In this document: positions 20,726 through 31,197 of the stretch, piece after piece
Position numbering within the stretch: the stretch's first letter is position 1
Layout of the letters: every line of letters starts with the position of its first letter
DNA from: Epithemia pelagica
Lineage: Eukaryota > Bacillariophyta > Bacillariophyceae > Surirellales > Surirellaceae
NCBI GenBank assembly: GCA_946965045.2
Contig: OX337228.1
Coordinates: forward strand, 1,364,001 to 1,428,000
Length of the DNA stretch: 64,000 nt
Reading direction: 5' to 3'
Made by a program: the position numbers and the translations under genes
The notes under the pieces: generated by a model
The model's input: only the letters and a program-made list of their open reading frames with translations
What the model was told of the DNA's origin: nothing
Databases searched by the model: none

Positions 20726-21475
20726 TTTACTTGACAACAAGGGATTGCTATTGCTGATTTTTGAGATAGGACGGTCCAATATTATGTGGCCTCTTTGTCA
20801 TGGATGAAAAACAGTATCGATTGATTCTGCGTACGTAAGGCAGTTGATGATGATTCATCCTCTCTTCTTTTGCAAAGACCGGATTACCTTGTGAGAGGGG
20901 GCCCATGGCCACGGGACAACAGCGGAACTGATCCCGTGTCCTTGCATGGGAGGCACGAGGCACACGGTCCAGAGTCTTTTATGCGTCAAGACATAGCCGC
21001 CCTGCGTGTGGCGCATGTGCATCGTCCAGCCTAAAAACTAATAGGACTCTCAGAATATGGCGAAATACAGCGTGAAGTCTATCTGAAATCTGTAGGAGTC
21101 GTACACTAATCACGATTTAAATCCACAATATGGATCATACGCTACCATGTCCTACAATATTGAGCGGATCCGCGGTCGCATCTATGCTTCCTGACACGCG
21201 CAATGGAGTGGCATGACCATTTGCTATGCGTGTGCTCTGGCTTGTGCTACCCCGTGTGCCATCTCAAACACCTCTATGACCGAGAGGTCGTCATTCGCCG
21301 TGTCCTTCTTTATCGGATTGTCAGTCTACCTAAGAAGGGGAGTCAATTCGTAACCATGCTTGAGAAACAATCAGGTCATGGATTTCCTCTCAGAGGAAAA
21401 GGAGAGGTGTCATAAAACAAATCAACTTTTTATTCGTCTCGAACTATACCTTTCTTCTTCGCAAATCAAAACGCA
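20726..21475. promoter_or_regulatory. divergent upstream region, flavodoxin and TPR-like gene
   Basis: The 750 bp between the two head-to-head starts. A 70-codon frame (21203-21415) has no recognisable feature. I could not pick out a defined iron-response element by eye. Confidence 0.4.
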
Positions 21476-22417
21476 ATGGCTTTACTACTTCTTGCTCTAC
21501 GCACATTTTTTGTCTTGATGGTGGTGGTAGAACCATGGGTGACGAATGGATTATCATCTCCTGGTACCACATTCCAACGAGGTGGGTGGTCTCATCATCC
21601 TTTGCCAGGCGTTGGTGCTCGAGATTCCTCTTTCGACGCACAAGAACTAGAACCGTTGTGGAAACAATCCCCTCGTCGTCGCTCTCCTGCGAGTGTACGA
21701 GATAATGAACCACCACAAGATGCATCCAAATCATTGAGTAGCAGTAGTACTCCGACGACTAGTAGTAGTAGTACTACTACTACGAGAAATGAAGCTCGAG
21801 CCCTGTGGATTGAAAGCTCTCTCAAGTATTATGACACCATTACACGGGGAGGCCTGAAGGCGCAGCGAACGGCGGCCGACTCAAAATACTTGAAACTGGC
21901 CATGGAAAACTACTTTGCCCGAGAAAAGATCAAAATGGGAAAGCCACACCATGCCGAAACCATTTACCGACGACTCATGGAAGAAATGGTCCCCGCCAGT
22001 AGTCATGGTGTGCAAGAAGAAGAAAGAGCAGAGTGTGACTTTTCATCCCTCGCTGTTCCCACTCTCCTCCTTGCTCTCTTGTTGCAACGAGAAGAACGCT
22101 TTGAGGACGCCCGAACCGTCTTTGAGGGATTTGTGTGCATTTACAATGCCTCGGGGGAAGAACACCATGAAACTTGCTGTTGTAGCGCTCGGGTCTTTCA
22201 AGCCTTTGCCTTGTTTGAAATGAAACAAGAGAATTCGCAAAAGGCCGTTCGGCTCATGTTTCGAGCCATTCGCATTGACAAGAATTTGCGACCAGTCCTG
22301 CGATGGAGAAAGTTCCAAACCGCCCTGGATACCCTGTACAATTCTCAACGACGACCACGATCGCCGCAAACCATTCGTGCTGCCGTGACCAGCACCGAAA
22401 ACGTCCCGACGTTTTGA
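21476..22417 (+). CDS. TPR-like protein with N-terminal signal sequence (313 aa)
   Basis: Function unknown. Residues 1-25 (MALLLLALRTFFVLMVVVEP) are a signal or targeting sequence, followed by a Ser/Thr-rich linker. From about residue 105 the chain is helical with TPR-like periodicity: ALWIESSLKYYDTITRGGLK, KLAMENYFAREKIKMGKPHH with AETIYRRLMEEM, LLALLLQREERFEDARTVFE, VFQAFALFEMKQENSQKAVR and LMFRAIRIDKNLRPVLRW. These read as three or four alpha-helical hairpins, some with the A/G-x-F/Y-A-type packing of TPRs. A cluster CCCS follows HHET. The C-terminus is basic. Location could be ER, secreted or plastid; no clear ASAFAP-type motif is visible. The single open frame and coherent helices make it a believable gene. 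Confidence 0.65.
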   Translation: MALLLLALRTFFVLMVVVEPWVTNGLSSPGTTFQRGGWSHHPLPGVGARDSSFDAQELEPLWKQSPRRRSPASVRDNEPPQDASKSLSSSSTPTTSSSSTTTTRNEARALWIESSLKYYDTITRGGLKAQRTAADSKYLKLAMENYFAREKIKMGKPHHAETIYRRLMEEMVPASSHGVQEEERAECDFSSLAVPTLLLALLLQREERFEDARTVFEGFVCIYNASGEEHHETCCCSARVFQAFALFEMKQENSQKAVRLMFRAIRIDKNLRPVLRWRKFQTALDTLYNSQRRPRSPQTIRAAVTSTENVPTF

Positions 22418-23169
22418 CCCTTTTCTTGTTCGTTTGGACAAAGATCCATTGAAAAGGGAGAAATACCGTTTTAAGGAATATAGAAAGGGTTCACGCAGTC
22501 AACCGTCCAAGAGACAATATGGCGATTCATTGTTGGACCTTTTTCTCTAGAGAGGAGTTTAGAGGGTCGGATCCTGGTAAAGTCAGAGACGATTCACTGT
22601 TGAAGATCCAACGGGCTCGCCAGGAGAGTAGAAGTAGTGTGCTTGTGTGTGCGCTTTGGCTTGTAGTTCTTCTATTGTAGAAGTATGCGTTTTGATTGCG
22701 TGGCTGTGCTGTGCAATCGCTCGTGAGAGACAGAGTGTGGATGCAGATACGGAACGATACAACATTGCGTGGCTGTGCAATCGTTCTTTTGTCTGTCGGT
22801 GTGGATTTGTGGATGGATACTCGTTTATGGCTGTCTGCCAAAAAGTAAGTGGGAGTGAAAATGAGTGAGTTCGGCCCTTCACACTTGTTGTGTGAATCAG
22901 GCAATTGTTTTCAGTATAACTATAGAATTGCCCTCTAGCTAGAATGAAGAAGTGTGACTCGTGACTCCAGTCGACGGATGGTGGGTTGGGCCTTTATTGT
23001 ACAGACGAGAGTCAGCGACAGACCACAATGGTGGTGTAAAGAATCTTTTAGTGTAACACTCTGGTAGAGGAGTCAGAGCGGCCGCAAAGAACAGAATGGA
23101 TCCCTCAAGCTTGGATATGCAAGGAGCAACAACAGAGATCCACCATCACCTGTCTCAAGCACTGAAATA
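22418..23169. other. intergenic region
   Basis: 3' flank of the TPR-like gene and 5' flank of the LRR gene. A repeated phrase TTGCGTGGCTGTGC occurs at about 22696 and 22765, each followed closely by CAATCG. No gene recognised. Confidence 0.45.
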
Positions 23170-23859
23170 ATGGTGTCCTCTGCCACAGACGAAGAACAAA
23201 GGATGACGAGGTCTCCTCCACCGGATGCCAATGGGCACGAGGATAATGAGGAAGATCCTTCCCCTCTCGGTGCTGTCCATTCTTCTTCTTCTTCTTCGGG
23301 AGAAACGGGTTGTGGTTCTTCTTCTTCTCCTTCTCCCGACTCTATTGCACAGGCCGAATCAAGGATATCATCCTCCCCTTGCTTCTTTGTGGCCCCAAGT
23401 CATGCCTCATTGAGCAACAACCATGAGAACAGTGGCTCGAGTCAACAACAACAAGACCACCGTCAAGGCTTCGCGGGGAGAGCAATACATAATGATACAT
23501 CCTTGGACGACGACAAGTCCGCCATGTACCAGCATGTTCCATCCTTCACTGGCCAACCACCAAACGATGACAACAATTATAACAGCAGCGAAATTTTTGT
23601 TTCGGCCACACTGATCCAGGAAGGAGATTACGTACAAGAAGAAGAACAACAGGGACAGCCTGCATTCAGTCCTAGTCTTGACCATGCCGACAATGACCAG
23701 CTGTTGCTGATGGTGGAGGGTCGAGCCGTATCTTCCGCAACACCCCACGGCACTCCACGCAATGGGACATCCGAAATAGTAGTGGCACACCACTCACCAA
23801 CCGAACAAGCCAGATTCCGTGACATCCATAACAACAACAACAAGACGTGGATCCAGTAA
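23170..23859 (+). CDS. cytosolic N-terminal part of the LRR membrane protein (ends at an in-frame TAA)
   Basis: A 229-codon frame rich in Ser, Asp, Asn, Gln and Glu (for example SSSSSSGETGCGSSSS and IHNNNNKTWIQ). It lacks a signal peptide. Such low-complexity N-termini precede the single membrane segment of diatom LRR membrane proteins. It ends in TAA at 23857-23859, and the very next codons in the same frame encode the membrane segment and LRRs of the following entry. I find no intron that removes the stop while keeping frame. So either the stop is a real lesion or base error, or this half is made alone as a soluble fragment. Confidence 0.5.
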   Translation: MVSSATDEEQRMTRSPPPDANGHEDNEEDPSPLGAVHSSSSSSGETGCGSSSSPSPDSIAQAESRISSSPCFFVAPSHASLSNNHENSGSSQQQQDHRQGFAGRAIHNDTSLDDDKSAMYQHVPSFTGQPPNDDNNYNSSEIFVSATLIQEGDYVQEEEQQGQPAFSPSLDHADNDQLLLMVEGRAVSSATPHGTPRNGTSEIVVAHHSPTEQARFRDIHNNNNKTWIQ

Positions 23860-23883
23860 AACAAGATTTCCATTCTGGCGTGT

Positions 23884-25944
23884 GTGGTAATTGTCATGGT
23901 CCTCGTCCTGGGCGGTGTGATTCTGGTGGTGACAATCGTCGCACTGGATCCGTCCTCGTCGTCGTCGTCGTCCTTTGTAGTCCCAACATCCGACAATCCA
24001 GAAAGTACTCCTTCATCATCACCGCCAACAGTGACAACCTCTGTCCCATCGTTTGCGCCTACGGTTGCACCATCTCAGAGCATGGCTCCGTCTAGTACGC
24101 CATCGCGTTCCATGGCACCCTCCTGGACTCCGACTCGATTTCAATCGGCAATCGAAGTCCTCTTACGAACCAAGTACGCTCGGGTCTTTCCTCCCGAAAA
24201 GTACAAACTGGAACAAGAAGCCATGGAGTCGACTTCGGAGTCGGCCGTGGAATCCTTGTATTGGATTCAGGCCCTCCGCTATGTCGAACAGACCTCCCTG
24301 AATATGGAAGAATGGCGGATTGTGCAACGCTATGCCTTGGCCTGCATTTACTTTGCCACTAGCAGTGTTTCGACGCCGTTGTATCAACCACAACCACAAC
24401 TTGTCCACGGAGAACAAGGGCCCGACGAACCACCCAACAACACCACCACTCCTCCTGTGGAAGTGACACCATGCAAGAGCCACCGTCATTGGGCACACAA
24501 GGCCAACTCGGAAAATGAATGCTTTTGGGAGGGTGTCATTTGCAACTGGGAGGATAAGACCAAGATTGATTCTCGTGGGCATTGGTACGGTCCCGTGGTT
24601 TCCATTGTCTTGTCCCGCACCACCCTGACTGGAACCTTCCCCCTGGAAGTGGTGCTCATAAAGGATTCCTTGACCACACTGGTCCTGTCCCAGAACTTGC
24701 TCTCCAATGAAGGACCCTCCAACATTGAATTTCTCGGACAGTTGACCAAACTGGAACGGTTGGATTTATCCGACAATGCCGGAATAGTGTATGACAAGGG
24801 AATACCCACGGTATTGGGAGGCCTCACCAATCTGACCTGGTTGGATCTGTCGAATACCAACATTGCTGGTCCACTCGACAGCAATGCCAAGGAAATATTT
24901 CAATCCTGGTCCAACCTGGAGTGGTTGCAACTGGGTGGACTCGATTCGTTGACCAATGCCTCTCTTCTCTTTGACCTTGTTCCCTTGTTTCCCAACTTGA
25001 AAGCATTGGGACTCAATGACATGTCCTTCGAGTCGGAACTCTCCATGAAACTCCAAGACCTGCCTCAGTTACAGTGGCTGAATTTGCGGAATGCCCGATT
25101 GACGGGAGGGTTGGATACGTTGGTACAAAACACTAATGACAATCATAATGCTTCGTTGTACGATACGACCACCCACGCCTTGGAAACGCTCTTGTTGGAC
25201 GACAATCCAAATCTGGGGGGTACGATACCAAGTCAGGTGGGTCAGTGGACGAATCTGCGCTATTGGACTCTGTCCCATTGCAATTTCACGGGTCCCATCC
25301 CATCCGACGTGGCACTCATGACCTCGCTGACTCAGGTCGCATGGAACAACAATACCTTCACGGGACCCTTGCTACAGACCATCTTTGGCGCACTTTCCCG
25401 GTTGCAAGTGTTGCAGCTTCAAGACAATGACCTGACGGGAGGTTTGACCGACCTGTTCCCTCCCCTGGACGTGCTGCCAAATGCGACCCTCCACAACAAC
25501 AACAACAACACGAACGAGTCCCATGACTTGCCAAGCCTTGTATATTTGCAGCTGGATCGCAATCCGAGACTGGGTGGATCGATTCCGCCCAGTGTGGCCA
25601 GGGTCGCTCCCGATTTGGTTCATGTGGGATTGTCCCAGTGTGGATTGACGGGACACATTCCCACCGAGTTACAAGGCTTGGCGTTTCTGCGGGTACTGGA
25701 GTTGCAGGACAATACCTTGACGGGGACCATTCCCACACAACTCGGCAATCTCGCCCATTTGCGAATCTTGAGTCTCCAACACAATCCCAACCTGACCGGA
25801 TCCATTCCCAACTCGCTGTGCGACAGCGTCGTGCAGTTCCCCCATCGATATTGGTGGATTACCGCCGATTGTGATACGGATAACACCACAACTGGTGGTG
25901 GAACCGTTACCTGTCCTCTCACGTGCTGTGCCGAATGCTATTAA
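23884..25944 (+). CDS. LRR receptor-like membrane protein (membrane segment plus LRR ectodomain)
   Basis: Same frame as 23170-23859 (offset 714 nt). Reading from just after the stop gives ISILACVVIVMVLVLGGVIL and a transmembrane helix continuing to VVTIVAL. Then comes a Ser/Pro/Thr-rich stalk (SMAPSSTPSRSMAPSWTPT), a helical segment (WIQALRYVEQTSLNMEEW), and an LRR cap with C..HRHWAHKANSENECFWEG and VICNW. About ten to twelve plant-type LRRs follow (LTTLVLSQNLL, LERLDLSDNAG, LTWLDLSNTNIAGPL, LETLLLDDNPNLGGTIP, LRVLELQDNTLTGTIP), closing with a Cys-rich cap (VTCPLTCCAECY). There is no kinase domain. The family is expanded in diatoms and presumed extracellular recognition or adhesion; the ligand is unknown. 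Internal ATG starts at 23884 or 23896 would still give a membrane-anchored protein lacking the cytosolic part. Confidence 0.75.
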   Translation: MVIVMVLVLGGVILVVTIVALDPSSSSSSSFVVPTSDNPESTPSSSPPTVTTSVPSFAPTVAPSQSMAPSSTPSRSMAPSWTPTRFQSAIEVLLRTKYARVFPPEKYKLEQEAMESTSESAVESLYWIQALRYVEQTSLNMEEWRIVQRYALACIYFATSSVSTPLYQPQPQLVHGEQGPDEPPNNTTTPPVEVTPCKSHRHWAHKANSENECFWEGVICNWEDKTKIDSRGHWYGPVVSIVLSRTTLTGTFPLEVVLIKDSLTTLVLSQNLLSNEGPSNIEFLGQLTKLERLDLSDNAGIVYDKGIPTVLGGLTNLTWLDLSNTNIAGPLDSNAKEIFQSWSNLEWLQLGGLDSLTNASLLFDLVPLFPNLKALGLNDMSFESELSMKLQDLPQLQWLNLRNARLTGGLDTLVQNTNDNHNASLYDTTTHALETLLLDDNPNLGGTIPSQVGQWTNLRYWTLSHCNFTGPIPSDVALMTSLTQVAWNNNTFTGPLLQTIFGALSRLQVLQLQDNDLTGGLTDLFPPLDVLPNATLHNNNNNTNESHDLPSLVYLQLDRNPRLGGSIPPSVARVAPDLVHVGLSQCGLTGHIPTELQGLAFLRVLELQDNTLTGTIPTQLGNLAHLRILSLQHNPNLTGSIPNSLCDSVVQFPHRYWWITADCDTDNTTTGGGTVTCPLTCCAECY

Positions 25945-26743
25945 CTCCGTAGTAAAGTAGACCTGGATGAGGTCCACATACGCAACAGGCGTTGGGCATG
26001 ACCAATCCAGAAACGGTGGCGGTGAAGAATTGTTGTTGTTGTTGTTGTGGCATGAAACCACGTTCGAACACAAGGTCGATTTCCTATGGTGCAGCTCTCA
26101 CACGGATTCCCCAGGCTAATACGTATGCTAGATCCAGATGGCATTGCCGAATTGGAAGGACGATTGGAATCTTGTGCGGGCCGCTCTTTACATTGCAAAC
26201 GTGACAGGGACGGCATGGAACGGGTCATGGAGTATTCTTCAAGGCCGGCTCCATCTACCTAGATCTGTACGGCAGTGTGTATGTGTGGACCGTCGGCGTG
26301 TTTGGGGTGGACAAATCTAGAGAACCGAGGAAAGGACGGCAGTGAACCAACACAAAACTCTAGAGGAGTAGATCCGTTTGCCACACCCTCCCTAACTAGT
26401 ACTCTCTCATCCTCCCCAACGAGGTCAACGTTGAAACCCCTCGAGACTCGTCGTCGTGTCTTTTTTTGGATCGGCGGCAAACTGCGGGCCTGTTTGTTCC
26501 ATACACATGTGTCGTTGTTCCAGACTACCTACTCGAGAAATCGATCGTTGGGCCACTATTACCGTAGAGTGGAGTTGTCGTTAGGAGCCGAATGGTTTCG
26601 TTGGGGTGCGCTCTCGTGCATGTCGTCCTCCTTTTGTGGTGGTGGGGGTGAAACCTACAAACCGTAGAACAAAGCACTGGAGTAATGTATTGTATTTCTT
26701 ATAGCAGTAGAATGACAAAAAGTACAACAAGAACAAAAGTTTA
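25945..26743. other. convergent intergenic region
   Basis: Between the LRR gene stop and the eIF6 3' end. Only short unsupported frames on both strands, including a 130-codon plus frame at 26275-26667 without recognisable features. Confidence 0.5.
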
Positions 26744-27629
26744 TTACAATTGGTCGATTAAGGACGCCCTCATTCCAGCCACCAAGCCCTGTGGTTGTGC
26801 TTGTTGTTGTGGTTGGCCCGCCTGTTGTTGCTGTTGTTGTTGTTGTGTTTGGAGTTTGAAAATGGATTCAATGACGGAGATTTCGGTTCCGGTCGTGTCC
26901 AATCCACAAAAGGCAGAAAAGTCATTCACCACCATGCCACCCCCCAAGACATTGGACCCTCGATTGACGGTACCGGCCACCAAGGGAACCTGCAATAGGG
27001 AGCTTAATTCTTCAATATCTTCCAGTGATGTTTGCGGATGGACCATGCCCCCTTGATTGGTAAATTTGGAGTACGACCCCACCAGAGCTTGGCCTCCCAC
27101 AGTTTGTCGAAAGACTTCGACACCCAACACATCGGCCACCACGTCCTCTGTTTCGCGATCCGTATCGGGATGGACCAAGGCCACATAATCGTTGGAGGCA
27201 ATCACATTGCCCAAGGCGGACAATCGTTCCTCGATTCGTTGTACCACGACGGCATCGGGCAGTGAATTGCGCAAGTGTTGCAATTCGAGATCGGTCGTGG
27301 TATTGGGAACCAAGAGGCCCCGTCGATTGCCGGCAACGGTTCGACCCACAAAGCGGTTTCCACCAATCGTGGCGTGAATCACTGGAATATGCTCGGAAAG
27401 TTCCGCCTCAAATATCGAATAAAAGTTTTCCGATCCACCAATTCCTGCAACAATGAATAATGAATATCGAACCACCGCACAATCGTGAGCTCCTGACGCC
27501 GTAATGTGATAATGATCGACACACAAGCTGGACAGTCCGAATGTACGTACCGGTCAAACAGTAAGCATTCGTCAACGAAGCAAACACTCCAACTTCGTTC
27601 GAGTTCTCGAACGAGCACCGCGTCGCCAT
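26744..27629 (-). CDS. EIF6: eukaryotic translation initiation factor 6 (eIF6)
   Basis: Anti-association factor that binds the 60S ribosomal subunit and acts in its biogenesis. Exon 1 (27629-27551) encodes [20 protein letters not shown] and NAYCLT; exon 2 (27444-26744) continues [16 protein letters not shown]. The phase-1 join across the 106-nt intron restores the family N-terminus exactly, giving 259 aa (usual about 245). Family blocks seen in order: [40 protein letters not shown] with [71 protein letters not shown] and [16 protein letters not shown]. The C-terminal tail is unusual in carrying a Gln tract and [11 protein letters not shown]. Start chosen because [12 protein letters not shown] is the conserved beginning. 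Confidence 0.96.
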
Positions 27630-28407
27630 GATCAAGTCTCTCGCTTCTTTAATTTGTTTCTCTTTTTTATGTCAAGAGCACTGCAACAGCTCTCTCGGTG
27701 CGGGATTGACAATGGACTGGGATTGTTGGTCGCGAAGGTCTCATCTACTGGGCGCGGGTTTGGAAATCCATGGATCTCGCGTGGATGCGACTGACAGACA
27801 ATGGGTTATGGGACTGGAAAAGAACGCGGGGAAGGATGAAGGATGCAAAGATACCCACGATTCGCGAAAGGCTACGCGATGGGAGCCGAGCAAGGTTTTT
27901 CGACTGCTCGTTGCCCAAAAGAAATTCAACTTTCTATTGTGTTTTGGGGACAGAATGGCAGAGAAACACATACAAAGCCACAGGTTCAATGGTTTGGCTC
28001 CAAGATACCTCGACCAACAGGACAACATATAAAGAATAGAATAGAACTACATGAGAGGGCTCTCGTGCAACGAACAACATCCAGCAAAGAATACCGTATA
28101 GGCATGGATGCAATTCAGGGAGAAGGATGCACATGAGCCTTATTTAATGGATGGGATGCCATATTGCTGACAGGTTGCTGAAATCATACAATCAGAGAAT
28201 ATTGAGGTCTGCGTGCAATGATGCGCGTCGTGGTCCTCTTGTGCGGCCAAGTAACTCGGTAGATGCAAACAGAGCCATGCACAAGAAACTTTTGCAGAAC
28301 GTGATAGTCCTAAAGAAATCTCCTCCCTATGCAGCTTACGCCACAAGCCGCCACAAGCCGCAACATGCCCCAGGAGGAGCGTCTTCCTTCACTTCAATCG
28401 GTCAAGT
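27630..28407. other. region upstream of eIF6, with a dispersed repeat
   Basis: Between the eIF6 start (minus) and the 3' end of the phosphohistidine phosphatase (minus). Overlapping plus frames (27628-28136) run through the dispersed repeat and are not supported as genes. CGCCACAAGC is tandemly duplicated near 28340. Confidence 0.5.
27857..28026 (+). repeat. dispersed repeat, copy 1
   Basis: Matches the minus strand of 39985-40207 in two blocks: ATTCGCGAAAGGCTACGCGA at the left, and GGACAGAATGGCAGAGAAAC with ACATACAAAGCCACA, then TTTGGCTCCAAGATACCTCG, at the right. The central part is shorter here than in the other copy. No terminal inverted repeats seen. Too short to identify as a SINE or other known type. 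Confidence 0.75.
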
Positions 28408-29119
28408 TTAGTATCCGTCGTTGCTGGTCGTCACATCACAATCTTGGAATCGAGGGTCTTCAAGGATGACTTCCTTGCTAATGTTGTGGTTTGCTGCGGT
28501 TTCAACATTGCAATGGCCGGGAAAGGCAAAGAGACAGAAAGTATCAGCAATGGACGCGATCCGCAACAGTCCCAAGCAAGAGTATACTACTTGGACAAAA
28601 AACGTTCTCACCTTGACCGAATGAATAACTGAATCCAAATATCGATATCTTGTTATGGTCTTCGTCCCAAAGTATTCTCCCTCCTCCCGTTACATGAATA
28701 TCCATGTATCCGGCAGATTCCAATTGCTCAATCAACGGTTCGGCGGCATTGCGATGGTACGACGCGCCCCGTCGGCTTGTCACAAAATATTCCAAATCTC
28801 CTCCTCCTGGTCGTTCCGCTTGAATCAAGACGTATTTATGTGCGCCATCCGCGATTTGGACATGGGGTACGGAACTCCAAGTGCCGGATGTTGCTTTCCC
28901 ACGGTTGTTGTTGTTACGTGCCTCAAGTCGAGACTTGAGTCGGGCAGCCTCTCGTTGATCCTCTTCATTTGTCGTACATTCTGCTGCTGGTACACCATTG
29001 GGTGGTCCACTCGCCATTGCTCTCAGTTGTCTCCCTTGTTGGTTGATGAAAAGAGAGAAGTTGCTGTGGCAGCCGCAAAAAGCTTTGTTCGACGCCAGAA
29101 TAGAAGTGACGATGGTCAT
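28408..29119 (-). CDS. PHPT1: 14-kDa phosphohistidine phosphatase (PHPT1/Janus family)
   Basis: Removes phosphate from phosphohistidine. Exon 1 (29119-28612) and exon 2 (28493-28408) join in phase 1 to give 197 aa. The join yields FGFSYSFGQANHNISKEV, matching the family's GYS..YG.A.H.... segment, and the end DCDVTTSNDGY matches the family C-terminus. Domain from about residue 84: VPHVQIADGAHKYVLIQA, then GASYHRNAAEPLIEQLES, where His122 aligns with the catalytic histidine. GYMDIHVTGGGRILWDEDHN includes the conserved GGGRI. The N-terminal 34 residues (MTIVTSILASNKAFCGCHSN..) may be an organelle-targeting extension, or translation may start at MASGPPNG. A Glu/Arg/Asn-rich linker precedes the domain. 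The family is usually about 125 aa. Confidence 0.88.
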
Positions 29120-29331
29120 GTTGGCAGTCTCATCACTGTGACAAATTCAGGTCGCATATAAATCGCGGTGGGTTCCCGGGCTCAATAGCAATACAGCTCC
29201 GTACCGTATGCCCATAGCAACTCTAGCTCTAGCTAGAGGGACGTCGCTCCATCGCATATCTTGTATGTCGTTGCGATATGAAGGAGTCCCTATCTTAAGA
29301 CAACTAATGAAGATCCTGCAAAGAAGCACAT

Positions 29332-30831
29332 TTAATAGTCTACTGTCTGCCAGTCTTCGATATTTACAAGTCGTATTCCTTCTCGTCCATCACGGATGGC
29401 TTCCGCAATTGCAGTTACACCAGAGGCCGATCTATTCTTTGAGAATACAAACTGGCGACATGTGGAGACCAGTTCCAGCTTGGACATGATAGACAACAAG
29501 TCTAATGAAGGATCATTCAACCTAGAACCGAGCTGTTTGTGGGTTGCCTCTTTGCCATCACTAGATTGCCACCATGTGGAAACCAAAGCGTTTGAAAGAG
29601 TTGGTTGGAGATCTTTCATCTGCCTTTGGACAGCATCGTCATCCGTCAATACCAGTATGGTCTCTCCGCTTTGAATGGTATTTTTCATTTTGTCAAGAAT
29701 TTCTTTCATCGTCATGGGACGACGACTATTCGTTGAGTCTGGATTGGCGGATGGTATGTGAACGGCCGAACATTGCGAACGCGCATGGGACAAAAGAGAC
29801 TGATGTGACTGTCTCTGTTGCACCAGTTGTTGGCGCAGTATATGTCTGGGGCGAAACGCGAACCACCGAAGCCATTTATAACTGCGTGAACTGATAACAA
29901 GGGACGAAGGTCCACTCAATTCGTCGTGTACTTGTTGTTGTTGGTTTTGTAGTTGGGCATGTGATCGACAGGATGCCCCCACGGGAAGAAAGTAACACGT
30001 TGGATCCATTGCAGGACAATAGGCCCAGTGAGAAGCATTTTTGGTGGCGAAGTCCCAACTTTTCCATTGCGACATATCATCGTACGAAAATGTTTTCCCT
30101 TGTTGATAGGAAGCAGAGAAGGAGTGAGCCAAACTGGAAAGAGAAACTGCGAAACTATTCAACGATGTATCCCGATTCGTGTTGTTTTTGCTTTTACTGG
30201 AACTTTGTTTTTGTGGCTGCAGTGAACAGTCGCCCTGCCATTGCAGTTTGGATAACTTTTTCAAGAACAGTATTCTCATGGGATTTACAATCTTGCGGAA
30301 ACAAGTATGTGTGGAATTCTGCACGCTCAGCTCCCATTCGAAATGATCCATCCACCAAGAATCTGTATTCAAGTTCCATGTGGCACAACAATGCGGTCCC
30401 TCTGGACTGTCGACGCATTTCATAGCATTGTTCTCTTTCTCGCCGACAGTACGTTTAGTTGGATGTTCCCGATGAACAATAATTTGAGGAAGTCCAAAGT
30501 TTGGGTCTTTGAGCTCTGGTAAAGCAAAAGGATCTTTCAAAAGTAGATCAGCAGCCACCTCGGCCATGTCCTTGTTGTTGGTGTCCCCCTTGTTCTCTTT
30601 CACGTGGTTCGACTGGCCACTTTTCATGGTTGAATAGTAAAGGGCCACTAGCGAGGGAGAAACCGCCATGGCTAACAACCCCAACAAAATCATTCGTCTT
30701 CGACGATAACGACGCTCTCTTCTAGCTTCATGTCGTCGTTGCCTGTTGGCACTACGTCCATCTCTGTGATGATGGTGACGGTGATGATGACGGCTCATGA
30801 CAGATTTTGCCGAGCGAGACCAATTCAACAA
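29332..30831 (-). CDS. type II membrane protein, possible divergent fucosyltransferase (499 aa)
   Basis: The N-terminus is a basic cytosolic tail (HHHRHHHHRDGRSANRQRRH, ERRYRRRR) followed by one membrane helix (MILLGLLAMAVSPSLVALYY), the layout of Golgi type II glycosyltransferases. The lumenal part holds paired cysteines (SPEGPHCCATWN; FWAYCPAMDPTCYFLPVGAS-like region). Its C-terminal third runs CSAVHIPSANPDSTNSRR, MKEILDKMKNTIQSGETILV followed by LTDDD, then LDLLSIMSKLELVSTCRQFV. This pattern parallels the end of alpha-1,6-fucosyltransferases (HVRR.DK ... ATDD ... D...L......V.T.SS). The catalytic arginine pair after HI is missing or displaced, so activity is doubtful. The assignment rests on pattern resemblance only. 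The ATG at 30798 (MSRHHH) is an alternative start. Confidence 0.5.
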   Translation of the reverse strand: MLNWSRSAKSVMSRHHHRHHHHRDGRSANRQRRHEARRERRYRRRRMILLGLLAMAVSPSLVALYYSTMKSGQSNHVKENKGDTNNKDMAEVAADLLLKDPFALPELKDPNFGLPQIIVHREHPTKRTVGEKENNAMKCVDSPEGPHCCATWNLNTDSWWMDHFEWELSVQNSTHTCFRKIVNPMRILFLKKLSKLQWQGDCSLQPQKQSSSKSKNNTNRDTSLNSFAVSLSSLAHSFSASYQQGKTFSYDDMSQWKSWDFATKNASHWAYCPAMDPTCYFLPVGASCRSHAQLQNQQQQVHDELSGPSSLVISSRSYKWLRWFAFRPRHILRQQLVQQRQSHQSLLSHARSQCSAVHIPSANPDSTNSRRPMTMKEILDKMKNTIQSGETILVLTDDDAVQRQMKDLQPTLSNALVSTWWQSSDGKEATHKQLGSRLNDPSLDLLSIMSKLELVSTCRQFVFSKNRSASGVTAIAEAIRDGREGIRLVNIEDWQTVDY

Positions 30832-31197
30832 GTGGGTAGGTTCCGCAACCCTTTCTCAGAATGACATAAGGATATTGTCGTACTGAGGACCCATTCAAGA
30901 CGGGAACAAGTCAAAGACTCTCCTTCTTTTAGATGTTCTGTTTGGCCGTTCGACTTGCAAAGTCATTTTCGCTCATGACGAGGATCTGATTTCTGAGACA
31001 TGGTAGCTATCATTGCTATGTGGCGTTTTATCCGCGACCGAAATGTCGGAACAGGAAATCGGCGATGGAACGCCAGCATGCCTCTATCGCTGGGCGAGCA
31101 CCATCACGCAACGTATTGAATAGTGAACCTTTTTCGTCTTGTGGCTCCACGATAAGAGCCAAGGTATTGCCTTTGCGCCCCTTTTGGGCCACACGCC
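30832..31197. promoter_or_regulatory. divergent upstream region
   Basis: The 366 bp between the fucosyltransferase-like gene (minus) and the ankyrin/coiled-coil gene (plus). No gene recognised. An overlapping plus frame beginning at 31020 has no supporting features. Confidence 0.4.

Noticed and set aside
27628-28136. ORFs of about 90-130 codons (RFAKGYAMG... GQNGRETHTKP)
   Set aside because: They run through the dispersed repeat; the same phrases appear at 39.9-40.2 kb in a different order, so they are repeat-derived.
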